Shown piece after piece: positions 1-9,923 of a DNA stretch of 64,000 nucleotides (position 1 is its first letter; the number at the start of each line of letters is the position of its first letter). The notes below the pieces were generated by a model. It was not told the origin of the DNA, ran no database searches, and saw nothing but the letters and a program-made list of their open reading frames with translations. Both the position numbers and the translations under genes were made by a program. Origin of the DNA: Panax quinquefolius (taxonomy: Eukaryota; Streptophyta; Magnoliopsida; Apiales; Araliaceae); NCBI GenBank assembly GCA_020205615.1, contig CM035170.1:8550311-8614310 (forward strand), written 5' to 3'.

Positions 1-484
1 TTTAGTGTGTCACACTAGATGTTATTTTCCCAGCCTTTTATATATCTATAATAGTATAATATAAAAGGAGTAAGTTCGTTGCGGGGATACACTAGTACAA
101 GTATTTAATGATTTGACAAAAGACTTGACAAAGAAACTATAAACCAACTTAGCTAGTCAACCTAGTCCTATGTTTTTAATTTTCTTATTTCTCTTAATTC
201 TTTCCTGGTTCACTTATCCTTACCTTTTCTAACTTATTACCAACTTCACATAAACTTGTCCTTTTTCCCAAATATGATACTTAACATGCAATAGCCAATA
301 TGAGACAAAAAGTGCATGTAAATGAGTAAATCAACACACCCTTGTCCACGCGTTACGATTTAACACCAGTGTGGGCAAGGTTCCATTGTATTCCACTTCC
401 TTGATATATAATGGAGCTGAAAATGTGCATGATTCAAAGATGGCACTCACATAATTTTAATGAAGCTCAAGTAATTATGAGATA
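1..484. other. AT-rich intergenic DNA, no gene seen
   Basis: No open frame, RNA gene or repeat that I recognise. The stretch ends at the TA target site of the Stowaway element. Confidence 0.5.
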
Positions 485-742
485 CTCACTCCGTCCCAAA
501 TTAATTGCTCAGTTTTGACTTTTTAAAGTCAAATTGACCATTTTTAAAACTAATCTTTTTACTATTTTTGCTAAAATATAGGTGAAGAGATTATAACCAA
601 AAGAAAGTATATATAATTTATTACTAATCCCAATTTTTATAATTTTAGAAATATATTTATATATGCTTAATTATTAATTCTAAAAATAGTCAATTTGACT
701 TAAAAAAGTCAAAACTGAGCAATTAATTTGGGACGGAGGGAG
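485..742. mobile_element. Stowaway-type MITE (Tc1/mariner)
   Basis: A 258-base element bounded by TA on both sides (483-484 and 743-744). It begins CTCACTCCGTCCC and ends GGGACGGAGGGAG. The inverted terminal repeats match over about 55 bases with few differences, including the shared block AATTAATTGCTCAGTTTTGAC. The CTCCGTCCC terminus and TA target duplication are the hallmarks of plant Stowaway elements. It has no coding capacity, so it must have been moved by a mariner transposase encoded elsewhere. Confidence 0.93.
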
Positions 743-1414
743 TACAATCTAACTTGGAGAGAATAGCAAAATGGAGTATTAGATAACCATTACGTTAAGT
801 TAACTGAATAGAAATCACTAAGTCGGCATGCTTTAGTGTGTAAAAATCGAATGGACTACACACAAGACAATGGAAGACCAAATAAAACAATAATGAAAAG
901 TATAGCTCCAATTGTTTCAGTAGGCCTGGAATTGTGGGATAAAACACATCTGTCGGCACATTTTTGCCCATATTAAATGGTTTTTGGTAATTATTTTGTC
1001 ATATAAATGGTTTATTTATTTTTGTCCATGTAACTGAGGGTTTAACTGGGCTGATATTGAAGTCCACTGGTCACCCTTTGATTATTAATATGAGATCCCA
1101 TTATATTTAATTTGGTGAGGGGTTTATCAAAGCGTGCACCATGCACTCCCCAACTTTAGTTTATTTTTTTACACCTCAAAAATAATTTCAACTGTACAGA
1201 TTGAAAGAGCATTAAAAAATATCCTTTTACATGGTTATAAAATGATGTTACACATCACAAAAAATTATAAAAATTTACGTACTTCTACAGTTTTTAATGT
1301 TCTTTGATTCCGTGCAGTACTCTTTGAATTCTTGCATAAAAAAAGCGCTGAATTAGCAAACAAATCAAACACCAAATGCATTTCCATAACAAACTTACCC
1401 ACGATCATGGTACT
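743..1414. other. Intergenic DNA, nothing recognised
   Basis: AT-rich with no convincing open frame. A run near 1140-1320 is close to pure A/T with short homopolymers. I see no feature I can support. Confidence 0.45.
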
Positions 1415-1861
1415 TGTGATATCCCAGTCCTATATTGAAATATGTGGATGGTATCTTGTATATAAATTTGAGGTTATTACTAAAGTATCAAAGTCATAAA
1501 CTTTAAGATAGACTTGTGGTGGGTAAAGATGACCCAACGATACTCTTGGGACAATAAATTTGAAGCTTAATTCGGGCTCGGGTGGAGCCAGATCGTTACA
1601 ATGGTATATCGGAGCGGTAGCTCCTCATGGTGTGATTGGTCTAGAGTCCATATACCCCCCTAAGAATTGTGATTCTATGGCTCTGTAGACTGTGATTGGA
1701 CTTGACGAGTACGTCAAGGCTTTTAGGTGAGGGAAGTAATATACCCCAAACTCATATTGAAACTTGTGAGTTAGTTTAGTATGCGTACAAAGCATCAGCT
1801 GTACTCCTTATAGTACATAGCATTAACTTGTCAAGACTTTTAGGTGAGTCGAGTCATTACA
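1415..1861 (+). mobile_element. TRIM/LARD-like LTR retrotransposon remnant
   Basis: The block at 1415 begins TGTGATATCCCAGTCCTATA, the TGTRATATCCCA start common in plant TRIM/LARD repeats, and runs to about 1600. It is followed directly by ATGGTATATCGGAGC, which resembles the primer site for initiator-methionine tRNA (TGGTATCAGAGC). A second, shorter related block starts near 1737 (ATACCCCAAACTCATATTGA) and is followed at 1861 by AATGGTATCTGAGC. There is no coding sequence between the blocks. The arrangement looks like two LTR-plus-primer-site units in tandem rather than one complete element. Boundaries are approximate. Confidence 0.5.
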
Positions 1862-2311
1862 AATGGTATCTGAGCAGTGTTGGTCTCTTATTGTGTGGTG
1901 GATCTGAATCTCATACATTCTCTGAGGATTGTAATTTATTGGACTGTGATTTGATTGATTGTGATTTAACTACGTCCTCATCAGTGATTTAAGTAAAGCA
2001 GATTGTTATACCTTAGTACACAGAGGGCTTAAAATTCAAAAATAAAATAAAATAAAAATTAGTAGAAATGATATGAATGCAATGTCTGATTAGGAACATT
2101 GTTTAATCAACAAATTAAGAAAAAACTGTCCCCCAATATATGGCAGGACTCTTCCTATAATAACAGTTTTGTCGCTTCAACATTCATTTAATCAAAACTA
2201 GTTAATTGATGTTGTTAACCGAAACCAATTAGCTGCCTCAACCACAATCAACTCAATCACAAAATTGCTAAATGAGGCCAGACTTTGAAATTAAGAAGTA
2301 AAGAGGTGTAC
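1862..2311. other. Intergenic or intron sequence of the SCPL fragment
   Basis: If the SCPL gene were complete, its second intron and third exon would lie here or further left on the minus strand. I searched for the next conserved SCPL block, around the motif LDQPVGTGFSY, between 1 and 2311 and did not find it. The gene is therefore either truncated or has a long intron running out of the window. Confidence 0.35.
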
Positions 2312-2939
2312 CTATTTCAGAGAATAGGCCTGTGAAGGAAGTGCAGCCAGGGCGTCCAGTGAGCCAAAGAATAAGGGGTCCTTTGTAGGATTTCTCTCCG
2401 ACTTCACAAAATAATAGAAGAGCTGCACATCCTCTGATGCATCAACTCCCACATACCTAACAATTAAACATTAATACAAACATATCTCATCAAAAATCAT
2501 AATACAGAACATCCTATTAGTCCCAAAATGAGATCGAGTCCCGTTAGTATACATACAAACAACTATATATACACTAAACAAGGTTCCCCAAGAAGAGTCT
2601 CGCTTAGATTTTCAAAGTCGATTTACAAAATTAAATAGATTTAAAATTTAAGATTATTCATAATAATAAAGTAAAAATAAAACTATTTTGTGGGGTATGA
2701 ATATATATTATATATATATATATGAGTTGAATACAGAGAGAAAATTAAGCTCACCCGGTTTCGAGTTGAAAAGGGAGGGGTCCTTGGAATCCTGGGAGGA
2801 ACTTCACACTTGAAAATCCTACAGTTCCATAAAGAAGATGAAGCAGCAAAAACCAGGTGAAGAAATTTAGCTGATAAATGAAGGGGAGTTTTTTCATTGA
2901 GCTTCCCATTCCCATTCCCATTCCCATTCCCATTCCCAT
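2312..2939 (-). pseudogene. Serine carboxypeptidase-like (SCPL) gene fragment, exons 1-2
   Basis: Exon 1 (2939 or 2897 down to 2755) encodes a hydrophobic signal peptide followed by FLPGFQGPLPFQLETG, the conserved SCPL N-terminus. It ends at a donor, GG|GTGAGC. Exon 2 (2456-2312) follows an acceptor, TTGTTAG, and reads [20 protein letters not shown] and then RNPTKDP. After DP the frame is lost: the C run at 2375-2378 is one base short. In the next frame it continues [18 protein letters not shown], matching the family WLTGGPGCSSxSGLxxEIG block. The second Gly of the oxyanion-region GGPG is Arg. A donor, G|GTACAC, follows at 2311. SCPL proteins are secreted or vacuolar peptidases or acyltransferases. 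The catalytic Ser, Asp and His exons are not visible. With a frameshift, a changed key residue and missing exons, this is most likely a pseudogene, although a base-call error at the C run cannot be excluded. Confidence 0.8.
2701..2723. repeat. AT dinucleotide microsatellite in SCPL intron 1
   Basis: An imperfect (AT)n tract lies just inside the first intron of the SCPL fragment, about 30 bases from the donor site. Confidence 0.8.
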
Positions 2940-2940
2940 T
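2903..2940. repeat. Hexanucleotide microsatellite (CCCATT)6
   Basis: Six copies of CCCATT read on the minus strand as AATGGG. In the SCPL frame they add (Met-Gly)6 in front of the more typical start at 2897 (MKKLPF). Every repeat unit therefore supplies an in-frame ATG, and the start codon of this gene is ambiguous. Confidence 0.9.
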
Positions 2941-3776
2941 GCACTGGGTACTTTTAGAGAAAAATTTGAATGATATATTTCTCAAATTATATATAATATA
3001 TATAAAAATTTGGGAGTTTGTTTTTTATTTCAATTCCAAATTCTCGTATTAAATTATCAAAGCCCAATCAATACACTCCCGCCTACCACCTATATAATAA
3101 ATACGCCCACTGAGATATTTTTTTTTATATTGATATACTATAATTTATTTTAACCATCAGTCGTCGTGCATGAAGTTCGAACTAATCATTTTTAATATCA
3201 CACCTATCACTATTATATTTTTAATTAATATTAAATACATACTTAAGAAAAAAAATAAAATAAAATTTCAAAATATGAAGACATATGAATGGTTTTCCAT
3301 AGCTTTAGCCTTTAGGCCTTTAGCAAAAGAAAAGTAAAATAAAATAAAATTAGTAGATTGAAAAAAATAAAAAATAAAAAATAAAAACTTTACATGAATT
3401 GGAAGGCTATAATCTGTAAGATTTCAACTGTGCATACGTGGGAAGTAAATTTGAGCTTTTTTTTTTGTAGATATGAAAATCGGATACCTATTTCTATTTT
3501 GATCCAAAATATAAATAAATAAAATTATAAACAAACTCATCTTATTTTCATGCCCGTATAGAGTTTTTGAGTAAATTTAAGTGCATTTTCATAACATCAA
3601 AATTAAACAGAAAGGCAATATGGAAGCAAGAAATTTAATTTGAATCCAGACGTAGTACACCTAAATTTTTGTTATCATGTTAAATTATTAATTCATCTAA
3701 AACCCTAAATTATTAACTAATCTAAAAGGTGAAGCTGCATAGGATGAGAGCATATGTTTTATTGGTAATAAACTAA
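2941..3776. other. AT-rich intergenic DNA
   Basis: Upstream of the SCPL fragment on its strand. It holds A/T homopolymers and AAATA repeats near 3310-3390. No gene or promoter element stands out. Confidence 0.4.
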
Positions 3777-4124
3777 GAGGGTGTTTGATAAAAATTGAAT
3801 GAATCTGAATGAAAAAAGTTATTTGATAATTAACATATCTAAAACATCTGAATGACAGAATTTTATTATTTTACCATCGGTAAAAATTCAAAGTTGTTGT
3901 AAATTTATTTAATATTATTTAATATAATAGTTAATATTTTTTATTTTTATTTTTACTTTATTCAATTTTTTTACAATCAAAAAATCGAAACTTAAATTAT
4001 TCAAATTCCAATCATATATAATGGATTCAAATTATTTCATTTATTTTTTTAAAAACAAACACACTTAATGGCTGACCGATTCAGTCATTCAACCATTTAA
4101 ATATATTCAGTTCTAAACAAATAG
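3777..4124. mobile_element. MITE, family K, copy 1
   Basis: The left end reads GAGGGTGTTTGATAAAAATT and the right end CAGTTCTAAACAAATAGTC. A second copy in the opposite orientation lies at 9230-9621. Shared inner blocks include AATGGCTGACCGATTCAG (opposite strand: CTGAATCGGTTAGCC) and the ATTTAATATAATAGTTAATA region. TAA precedes the left end, which would fit a Tourist/PIF-Harbinger origin, but the right target copy is not clean. No coding capacity. Confidence 0.6.
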
Positions 4125-5135
4125 TCATTAATTGAATATAATTAGAATGACACTTAAATACTTAATAATGCTTCATATAACTTTGGTAGTTAGCCCACTC
4201 CATTTAATGATTTAAAACGCATCTTTTCACCAATAAAATTCAATAGAAAATAAAAAATAAAAAAATCATTAGGCGTAGGGTGGGGGGACATAAAAGCCTT
4301 ACGGGCCTCAGCCCAAACAATAACTCTAACATGGGCTACAAAATGATGACTAGTCTTTAGTCTAGTCTATATTAATAAGATATAACATAGTATTTTGAAT
4401 TTGAACGAAAAGTACCGGAAGAATTTAGATTCATTTTAATTGATTTGAAAGGAAAAACACAATTACGGTTCAGATTCATTCTAATTGATTTGAGCGGGAG
4501 AGGGAGGAGGAGAGAAAAGAAATAAAAGTGGGATTGTTGAAACGGAGAAATAGGAAGGATTTTGTTATGCTGTGTCTTCAAGTACAGACAATTACTAGTC
4601 TCTAATATGCTTTAAAAAGTAAAATGCCACCTTTATTATGCTTATAATCACAAGTAATAAATCCCGCCGCTTGGTTCACTGATTTAAAGGTAAACTTGAG
4701 ATCAGCCGTAGATAAATTTGAAGGTATTGAGTTCGACTCCCATTGATATCAAGTATAAACGTAAGCCTGTTATTGAAATATAAACAATAATATTCTAAAA
4801 TTTAAAATTGATAAATCAGGATAAGTTTTGAAAATAATAAATATGACAATATTTTGTACAATTATTTTTACTAAAATTTTGAATTTTAAGATTTCATGTA
4901 AAGAGTTAATATATATCTTGTAGTCAACTATATAAAGCATACAGCAACACATCCCCATCAGTTGCGGTAGATTCTAATGAGGAGCGATCCATCCGCGCAA
5001 TCAATTTGAGTTGCTCTACTTACCGCCTACCCGCCCATCTGTTTTCCTCGTAATCAATTACTGAGATTGTTGATTCAAGATGTCACATAATCACATACGC
5101 AATATCATGTGCAATCAACGGCTGTTTTTTTGGGA
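4125..5135. other. Intergenic DNA, possible tRNA-derived SINE trace
   Basis: Near 4676-4760 the sequence GAGTTCGACTCC resembles a Pol III B box (GTTCRANNC), with a weak A-box-like stretch about 60 bases upstream. There is no clear target duplication or tail. Short open frames here have no similarity that I recognise. Confidence 0.3.
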
Positions 5136-5331
5136 GATTTTCTTGTGTAAACAAATACAAGATTTATCAAATTTTAGACTGAATTTGTGACGGTTCGTTA
5201 AAAATAAACAGTTCAGTAATTGATTACGCCGATTTTAGACAAGATTTTCTTGTGTGAACAAATACAAGATTTATCAAATTTTAGACAGAATTTATTGTAA
5301 TTTGTTAAAAATAAACAGTTCAATGAATTGA
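5136..5331. repeat. Two-copy tandem duplication, period about 107 bases
   Basis: The block starting GATTTTCTTGTGTAAACAAA at 5136 recurs at 5243 with a few substitutions (GATTTTCTTGTGTGAACAAA). Both copies contain ACAAGATTTATCAAATTTTA and AAAATAAACAGTTCA. A third short piece, ACAAGATTTATCAAATTCAT, lies near 5405. Confidence 0.8.
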
Positions 5332-5699
5332 CCGTTAAAAATTTTAATCTCAGAGATGCATTTGTAAATAAGGGTCCATATGTATAATAAGTGGATTTAA
5401 CCCTACAAGATTTATCAAATTCATATAGACACATCCATGTATAAGCTTGAACAAGAAGACAATTAACAGAGTAGAGATAATATTACTATCTGAACATAAC
5501 AGGAATGTGGTAAAGTTGGGGTGGCTACACAGGTCACACTAGTCAGCCACTCACAATAGAATGAAAAATTACATATAAAAATACAAAAAAAAAAAAAACA
5601 GAAGGAAAAAACAGGAAACATGATATTTCCAAAAAAATTCCATTTACAATCCACTGTAGGAAAAAACTGCATCATTTTAGCATATATTCCGACAATGGA

Positions 5700-5848
5700 A
5701 GTGGTTAGTATAAAATTTATTTTTGAGTAAGTTGGTCAATTGACCAATAAAATACTGACACGCAGACGAGGTTGTATTTGTGTCAGTATTTTATTGGCCA
5801 ATTGACCAACTTACCAAAAAAATAACTTCATATTAACCGGATACTCCG
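5700..5848. mobile_element. Short hairpin MITE, family M, copy 1 (Mutator-like?)
   Basis: Nearly the whole 149 bases are an inverted repeat. The left arm contains AAGTTGGTCAATTGACCAAT and AAATACTGACAC; the right arm contains GTGTCAGTATTT, then ATTGGCCAATTGACCAACTT. The direct repeat ACAATGGA flanks it at 5692-5699 and 5849-5856, within a longer match TCCGACAATGGA. A second copy with its own 9-base direct repeat is at 9779-9923. Target repeats of 8-9 bases fit Mutator or hAT movement. This copy sits 69 bases beyond the stop of the gene at 5917-6483, probably in its 3' untranslated region. Confidence 0.8.
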
Positions 5849-5916
5849 ACAATGGAGCGCAAATAAAAAAAAACTGAAAATATTTAAGTGTGGAAGCTAG
5901 CTAGCTCTCTGAGCTA

Positions 5917-6483
5917 CTAAATCCTTACAGCATGGCTTTTACTTCTTGGAAACATCATACGATTAGTACCCTTCTTAAGATCAGTAGTACCACCATCTTC
6001 ATCTTCTTCTTCATCTTCTTCCTCAAAAGGCTTGTCTTCATCAATTTTCCCCATCCCAACACTACAACTCCTTGGCACAACTCCCCCCCTTGATTTAGAT
6101 TCTTGAAGCTGCTGCTGCTGCTGCTGCTTCATTTGTTGCTCCTTTATGAGTTGCTTCAAGTACAATTCCACATCTATGGCTACCCTCAGTTTATTATTAG
6201 GATCATTAGTATTAGTAGTAGAATTGGCTCTAATAAGCTCCCTAAGATCTTCCCCCTCTAAATTAGAGGACCATGAGGAGGTAACACTTGTACTAAAGCT
6301 CTTTGGCAAACCTGATAGCCCTTGTCCCGTATTCATTGACCCCATCATGTAGCTACTTCCATACCTTGGTTTTTGAGCAAAATCCATCATGCTTCTTACA
6401 TACAAATCTCTTCCCTTTTTCAAGAACCTAATTGGTAGTGTAATGATCCTCATCAACTTGTTTTGATTGCTTTTGCTCCTCAT
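5917..6483 (-). CDS. Plant-specific small protein of unknown function (188 aa)
   Basis: The one intact gene I can support. The 188-residue, intronless frame starts at ATG 6483. Residues 1-33 are basic and contain MRIITLPIRFLKKGRDLYVR, a segment I associate with a family of uncharacterised plant proteins. Residues 43-72 are rich in Ser and Gly. Residues 78-86 read EDLRELIRA. A Gln-rich run (about 116-127) is encoded by a CTG/CAG repeat. Residues 137-153 (PRSCSVGMGKIDEDKPF) form the second conserved block. An acidic run of Glu/Asp follows (154-164), and the end is FPRSKSHAV. There is no signal peptide or membrane segment, and the composition suggests a soluble, largely disordered protein, perhaps nuclear. 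I do not know its biochemical role. A TATA-like box lies upstream and a MITE lies just downstream. A plus-strand frame at 6146-6352 is its shadow. Confidence 0.85.
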   Translation of the reverse strand: MRSKSNQNKLMRIITLPIRFLKKGRDLYVRSMMDFAQKPRYGSSYMMGSMNTGQGLSGLPKSFSTSVTSSWSSNLEGEDLRELIRANSTTNTNDPNNKLRVAIDVELYLKQLIKEQQMKQQQQQQLQESKSRGGVVPRSCSVGMGKIDEDKPFEEEDEEEDEDGGTTDLKKGTNRMMFPRSKSHAVRI

Positions 6484-6535
6484 TTTTTTCCACTTTTTCT
6501 TTCAAACTATGTATATATATATATGTAACTAACTA

Positions 6536-6538
<3 letters not shown>

Positions 6539-6576
<38 letters not shown>
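6539..6576. repeat. (AT)19 microsatellite in the leader of the 188-aa gene
   Basis: A pure AT dinucleotide run 55-90 bases upstream of the start codon, inside the presumed 5' untranslated region. A GATGATGATGATGAT run (6597-6616) lies next to it. It is likely length-polymorphic. Confidence 0.92.
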
Positions 6577-6580
<4 letters not shown>

Positions 6581-6643
6581 AAACAAGTAGAAAAAGAAGA
6601 TGATGATGATGATGATAAAAAAAACTATAATAAATTTGTGTGG

Positions 6644-6653
6644 TATTTATATA
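6644..6653 (-). promoter_or_regulatory. Candidate TATA box for the 188-aa gene
   Basis: The minus strand reads TATATAAATA about 160 bases upstream of the ATG. The minus strand upstream (6770-6810) is strongly CT-rich, as in many plant core promoters. This predicts transcription starting near 6610-6620 and a leader containing the AT repeat. Confidence 0.5.
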
Positions 6654-6959
6654 TGAAAACTAACAAGAAGATTGTAGAATTGAAATAATGGAAATTCAAG
6701 ATGTCAAAATCTAATAAATATGGCTTGAAATTTAGAGGGTTTTTTCAAGAAAATCTTGAAGACAGTTTGAGAGAGAGAAGAAGAAAAGAAGGAGAAGAAG
6801 AAGATGTCTTTGTTTTGGATAAGTGCAGGGAACAAGGGGGGTGATACGTTTTTGTAGTATGGGGATCGAAAGGATGGGTGAACGTGGACTTGTTCAAAGC
6901 CAGCCAGACAAGAAACCATCAAATCATTATAAGATAACAAAGGTAGACATGTTTTAAGG

Positions 6960-7992
6960 GTGAGTAATTAATTATTGAAAATATCGGCCAAATTTGAAGA
7001 TTTTGTACAATAATTTTTGTTAAAATTTGACTTCTAAACTTCATATTAATTCTTATCAAGTAAGCTATAGCTTAGTCATCATCCGCTGGCTTAGAGTATG
7101 ATTGGGATTCATTAAAAAATATGATTACTTATTTTGATTTGTGTTTGGTAAATAAAAACACTACTTAATAAGTAAAAATATTTGATATATTTATTTTTTA
7201 TTAGTGTAAATTTGAAAAGTAAATATATGTAGGTAATGGTTAAAATTATTAAAATAAATAGAGATATATTAGTAATATACATGCTCAAACCTGATTATTA
7301 GATTTGACAATTAACAAACAATAATTATGAAGCTTCAAATTGAAACTTCTGATTATTTTCATATATAAAAAATAATTAAAAATAATTTTAAAATCAGTTA
7401 ATTAAACACTTTTTATTTCTTAAAATTGATTAATTGCTTTAGGAAAGCCAAGGGGATAAGAAGCTTGTAATAGTAGTAGTATTATTCCTCGACTGCATGC
7501 CGTTACTTCAGGGTTGGTGCAAGTGGATAACAAGTTGTGCAAGTGGTGACTGGTGAGTAAAGATTAGATCATTAGTGCAGATATTTTATGAGGCAGCAAC
7601 AAATAGGATTTGTAACGCCTTTTCACAATAAATATTCTCTTTATTTAAAAAAAATTCACCAATCAAAAGACGAATCGACTGTAACGACGATTTATCCGTC
7701 GCTAAATCACAGAAAAATTAACGTCGATTTTTTATTCTATAGCGAGAAAATTAAACTGATTCGCTGACGAACCACTTCGTTGGAGAAGCGGACTGTCTCT
7801 TTATCAATGAAATATAACAAATTCATTGAATTTGTTGGGTTATTAATATTTCAAATGTATAATATATGTAAGGCTTAAACGTTGTGTTTTTGAAATAATA
7901 TGAAATAAATTATTCTTAAATAAATAAGATTTTTATACGCGCTTAAATTTGAAAAAAAGCAAAACAATAAGATTATATAAAAGAAAAGTGAA

Positions 7993-7994
<2 letters not shown>
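6960..7994. other. Intergenic DNA with decayed repeats
   Basis: No gene seen. Around 7095-7430 the sequence looks like a degenerate MITE, but I could not define its ends. Around 7670-7790, ACGACGATTTATCCGTCGC and related GACG/CGTC words suggest an old CACTA-like or MITE remnant. Confidence 0.35.

Positions 7995-8030
<36 letters not shown>
7995..8030. repeat. (AT)18 microsatellite
   Basis: An uninterrupted AT dinucleotide run in intergenic DNA. Confidence 0.92.
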
Positions 8031-8033
<3 letters not shown>

Positions 8034-9229
8034 CAATCACAGAAACCGACTTCCTCTTTTGTCTCTTTCAATACCCATAGTTTCATACCCATTTCCTTTA
8101 CTACGATTTGGATCGAGAAAATAGAATAGAGAAATGAATAAAATAAAATTAATATATTTAATAATTATTTTAGAAGATAAATTATTTTAATGAAATGAAA
8201 TTTTGTTTTATTTTTTTTATTTTATGCGTAAACATCCCATCTTTTATTTAATTTTTTTAATTTAAACGCAACATAATTATATTCTTTATATTATATGGCA
8301 ACAATGATATGCAAACATTATATTCATATTGTAATATGCCCATTACTAGGGAGAAAATAAAGTATGTACTATTTAATTACTAGTTTATTTAGATAATGTC
8401 CACCGCTCAATGTATGCCACCGGATTATCCGTGGACTGGATAGTAGTACATAGTAGTATTAGTAGTAGTGAGTCTGGATCAATTATTCCAAATAATATCT
8501 CATCTGCTATTTAAATAAAGAGATTATATTATTTTTTAATTTAATTTTAAAAATAAATAAAAGGAACAGTTTTAAAATAAAAATTAAAAAAATTGCACCA
8601 ATTCAAGATTATTTCCTGTGTACAGGTGGCTCCTCTCGATTGGATTACGAAAGAGGAAAAAAGAGAGGACTACTTATCCGTACGTTTATCGATTGTCAAT
8701 TTCTTTCTTTGTATTTTTCGTTTTTTTTTAAACTTTTTTTTGTAACTTAAAAATTAGTTTAAAATTTATCACGTAACATAATCTCCTCGTTGGGATAACA
8801 AATGAGATATTATTTGGGATAGCTGATCCAAACACATAGTAGAAGTGAAGGAATGTTTTTTAATTAAAAAAGTATTAATTACTTTCAAGATAATTAAAAT
8901 CAAATCATTTCAAAATTTAAAATTTTGTAAAAATTATTAAATTTTTTTTTCAAGTAAAGCTCTTTGAAACGGATGAATTGACGTGGTAACAATGAGCATC
9001 ATGTCTTTTCCTAGTATTTTTATTTTTCAAAAGCCTCAAATTTTGGGAGAATATAATATAATTTCATAATCAAGTACATCGTTAATAAACAATCAAACAT
9101 CACTAATGGAGAAAAAAATAAACTCACAATCAAACAAACCTCACATAAAGAGAACACAAACTTTTCATAATGAAAGAAATAAACCTAGACCTAAAATTAC
9201 AGTATCTCAATGTTAATCATTAAATTTAA
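8031..9229. other. Intergenic DNA, no gene seen
   Basis: AT-rich, with a short TAG-rich stretch (TAGTAGTATTAGTAGTAG) near 8448-8468. No supported coding or RNA feature. Confidence 0.4.
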
Positions 9230-9621
9230 GGGGTATTCGTTTAGAGCTAAATGGCTGAATCGGTTAGCCATTTAGTGCGTTTATCTTTTTGAATAAAAAT
9301 CGTCTGAATGGCTGAATCGGTCAGATTTTGGGCTGAATGACCGAGTGTGATTTTTTTGACTGAATATGTTGAATGACTATTGACTGCTGAATGAAGTATT
9401 TTATATTTAATTTTTTTTACAATATTAACTATTATATTAAATAAATTTACAATAATTTTGAATTTTTTTTAAAGGGATAAAATAATAAAATTATATTATT
9501 AAGATGTTTCAGACATGTCAATTATCAAATAAATTTTTTAATTCAGAATTCTATTTCATTCAACTCATTCAGATGATTTAAACATTTAGAACTGTTTCAT
9601 TCAATATTATCAAACATCCCC
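9230..9621. mobile_element. MITE, family K, copy 2 (inverted relative to copy 1)
   Basis: It starts GGGGTATTCGTTTAGAGCTA and ends ATCAAACATCCCC. The reversed right end, GGGGATGTTTGATA, matches the left end of copy 1 (GAGGGTGTTTGATA). Its interior repeats GGCTGAATCGGT twice (about 9250 and 9311). Confidence 0.65.
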
Positions 9622-9778
9622 TCAAACTTCATCCATATATCTTTTCCTATTCCAATTTCATAAAGGAAACTCTAGTCGAGATTTAATAATAATATGAGAA
9701 AATTATTTTGGGACGATAAGCATACACACGTAGAATTTGTCGGTCGATCGATAATTAAGTTTGTCTCCCAATTTGGAA

Positions 9779-9923
9779 AGTGGTTATCATAGAGTCTATT
9801 TTTGAATAAGTTGGTCAATTGATCAATAAAATACTGATATGCAAACAAAACTCTGTGTGTCAATATTTTATTGGTCAATTGATCAACTTATTAAAAAATA
9901 AACTTTATGCTAACCGAATCCGT
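9779..9923. mobile_element. Short hairpin MITE, family M, copy 2
   Basis: A 145-base inverted-repeat element with the core ATTGATCAATAAAATACTGA and its complement TATTTTATTGGTCAATTGAT. It is flanked by an exact 9-base direct repeat, AATTTGGAA, at 9770-9778 and 9924-9932. Ends and interior match copy 1. Short open frames on both strands here are by-products of the palindrome. Confidence 0.85.

Noticed and set aside
2683..2985. Minus-strand 100-residue ORF over the SCPL exon
   Set aside because: It is the wrong frame; the neighbouring frame carries the SCPL signal peptide and the conserved PGFQGPLPFQLETG block with a proper splice donor.
4372..4581. Minus-strand ORF of 69 residues
   Set aside because: Composition is that of AT-rich random sequence, with no recognisable domain or promoter.
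6146..6352. Plus-strand ORF opposite the 188-aa gene
   Set aside because: Shadow of the minus-strand coding sequence, with no start context or similarity.
6704..6940. Minus-strand ORF of 78 residues upstream of the 188-aa gene
   Set aside because: It covers the CT-rich promoter region and encodes low-complexity Phe/Ser; no similarity seen.
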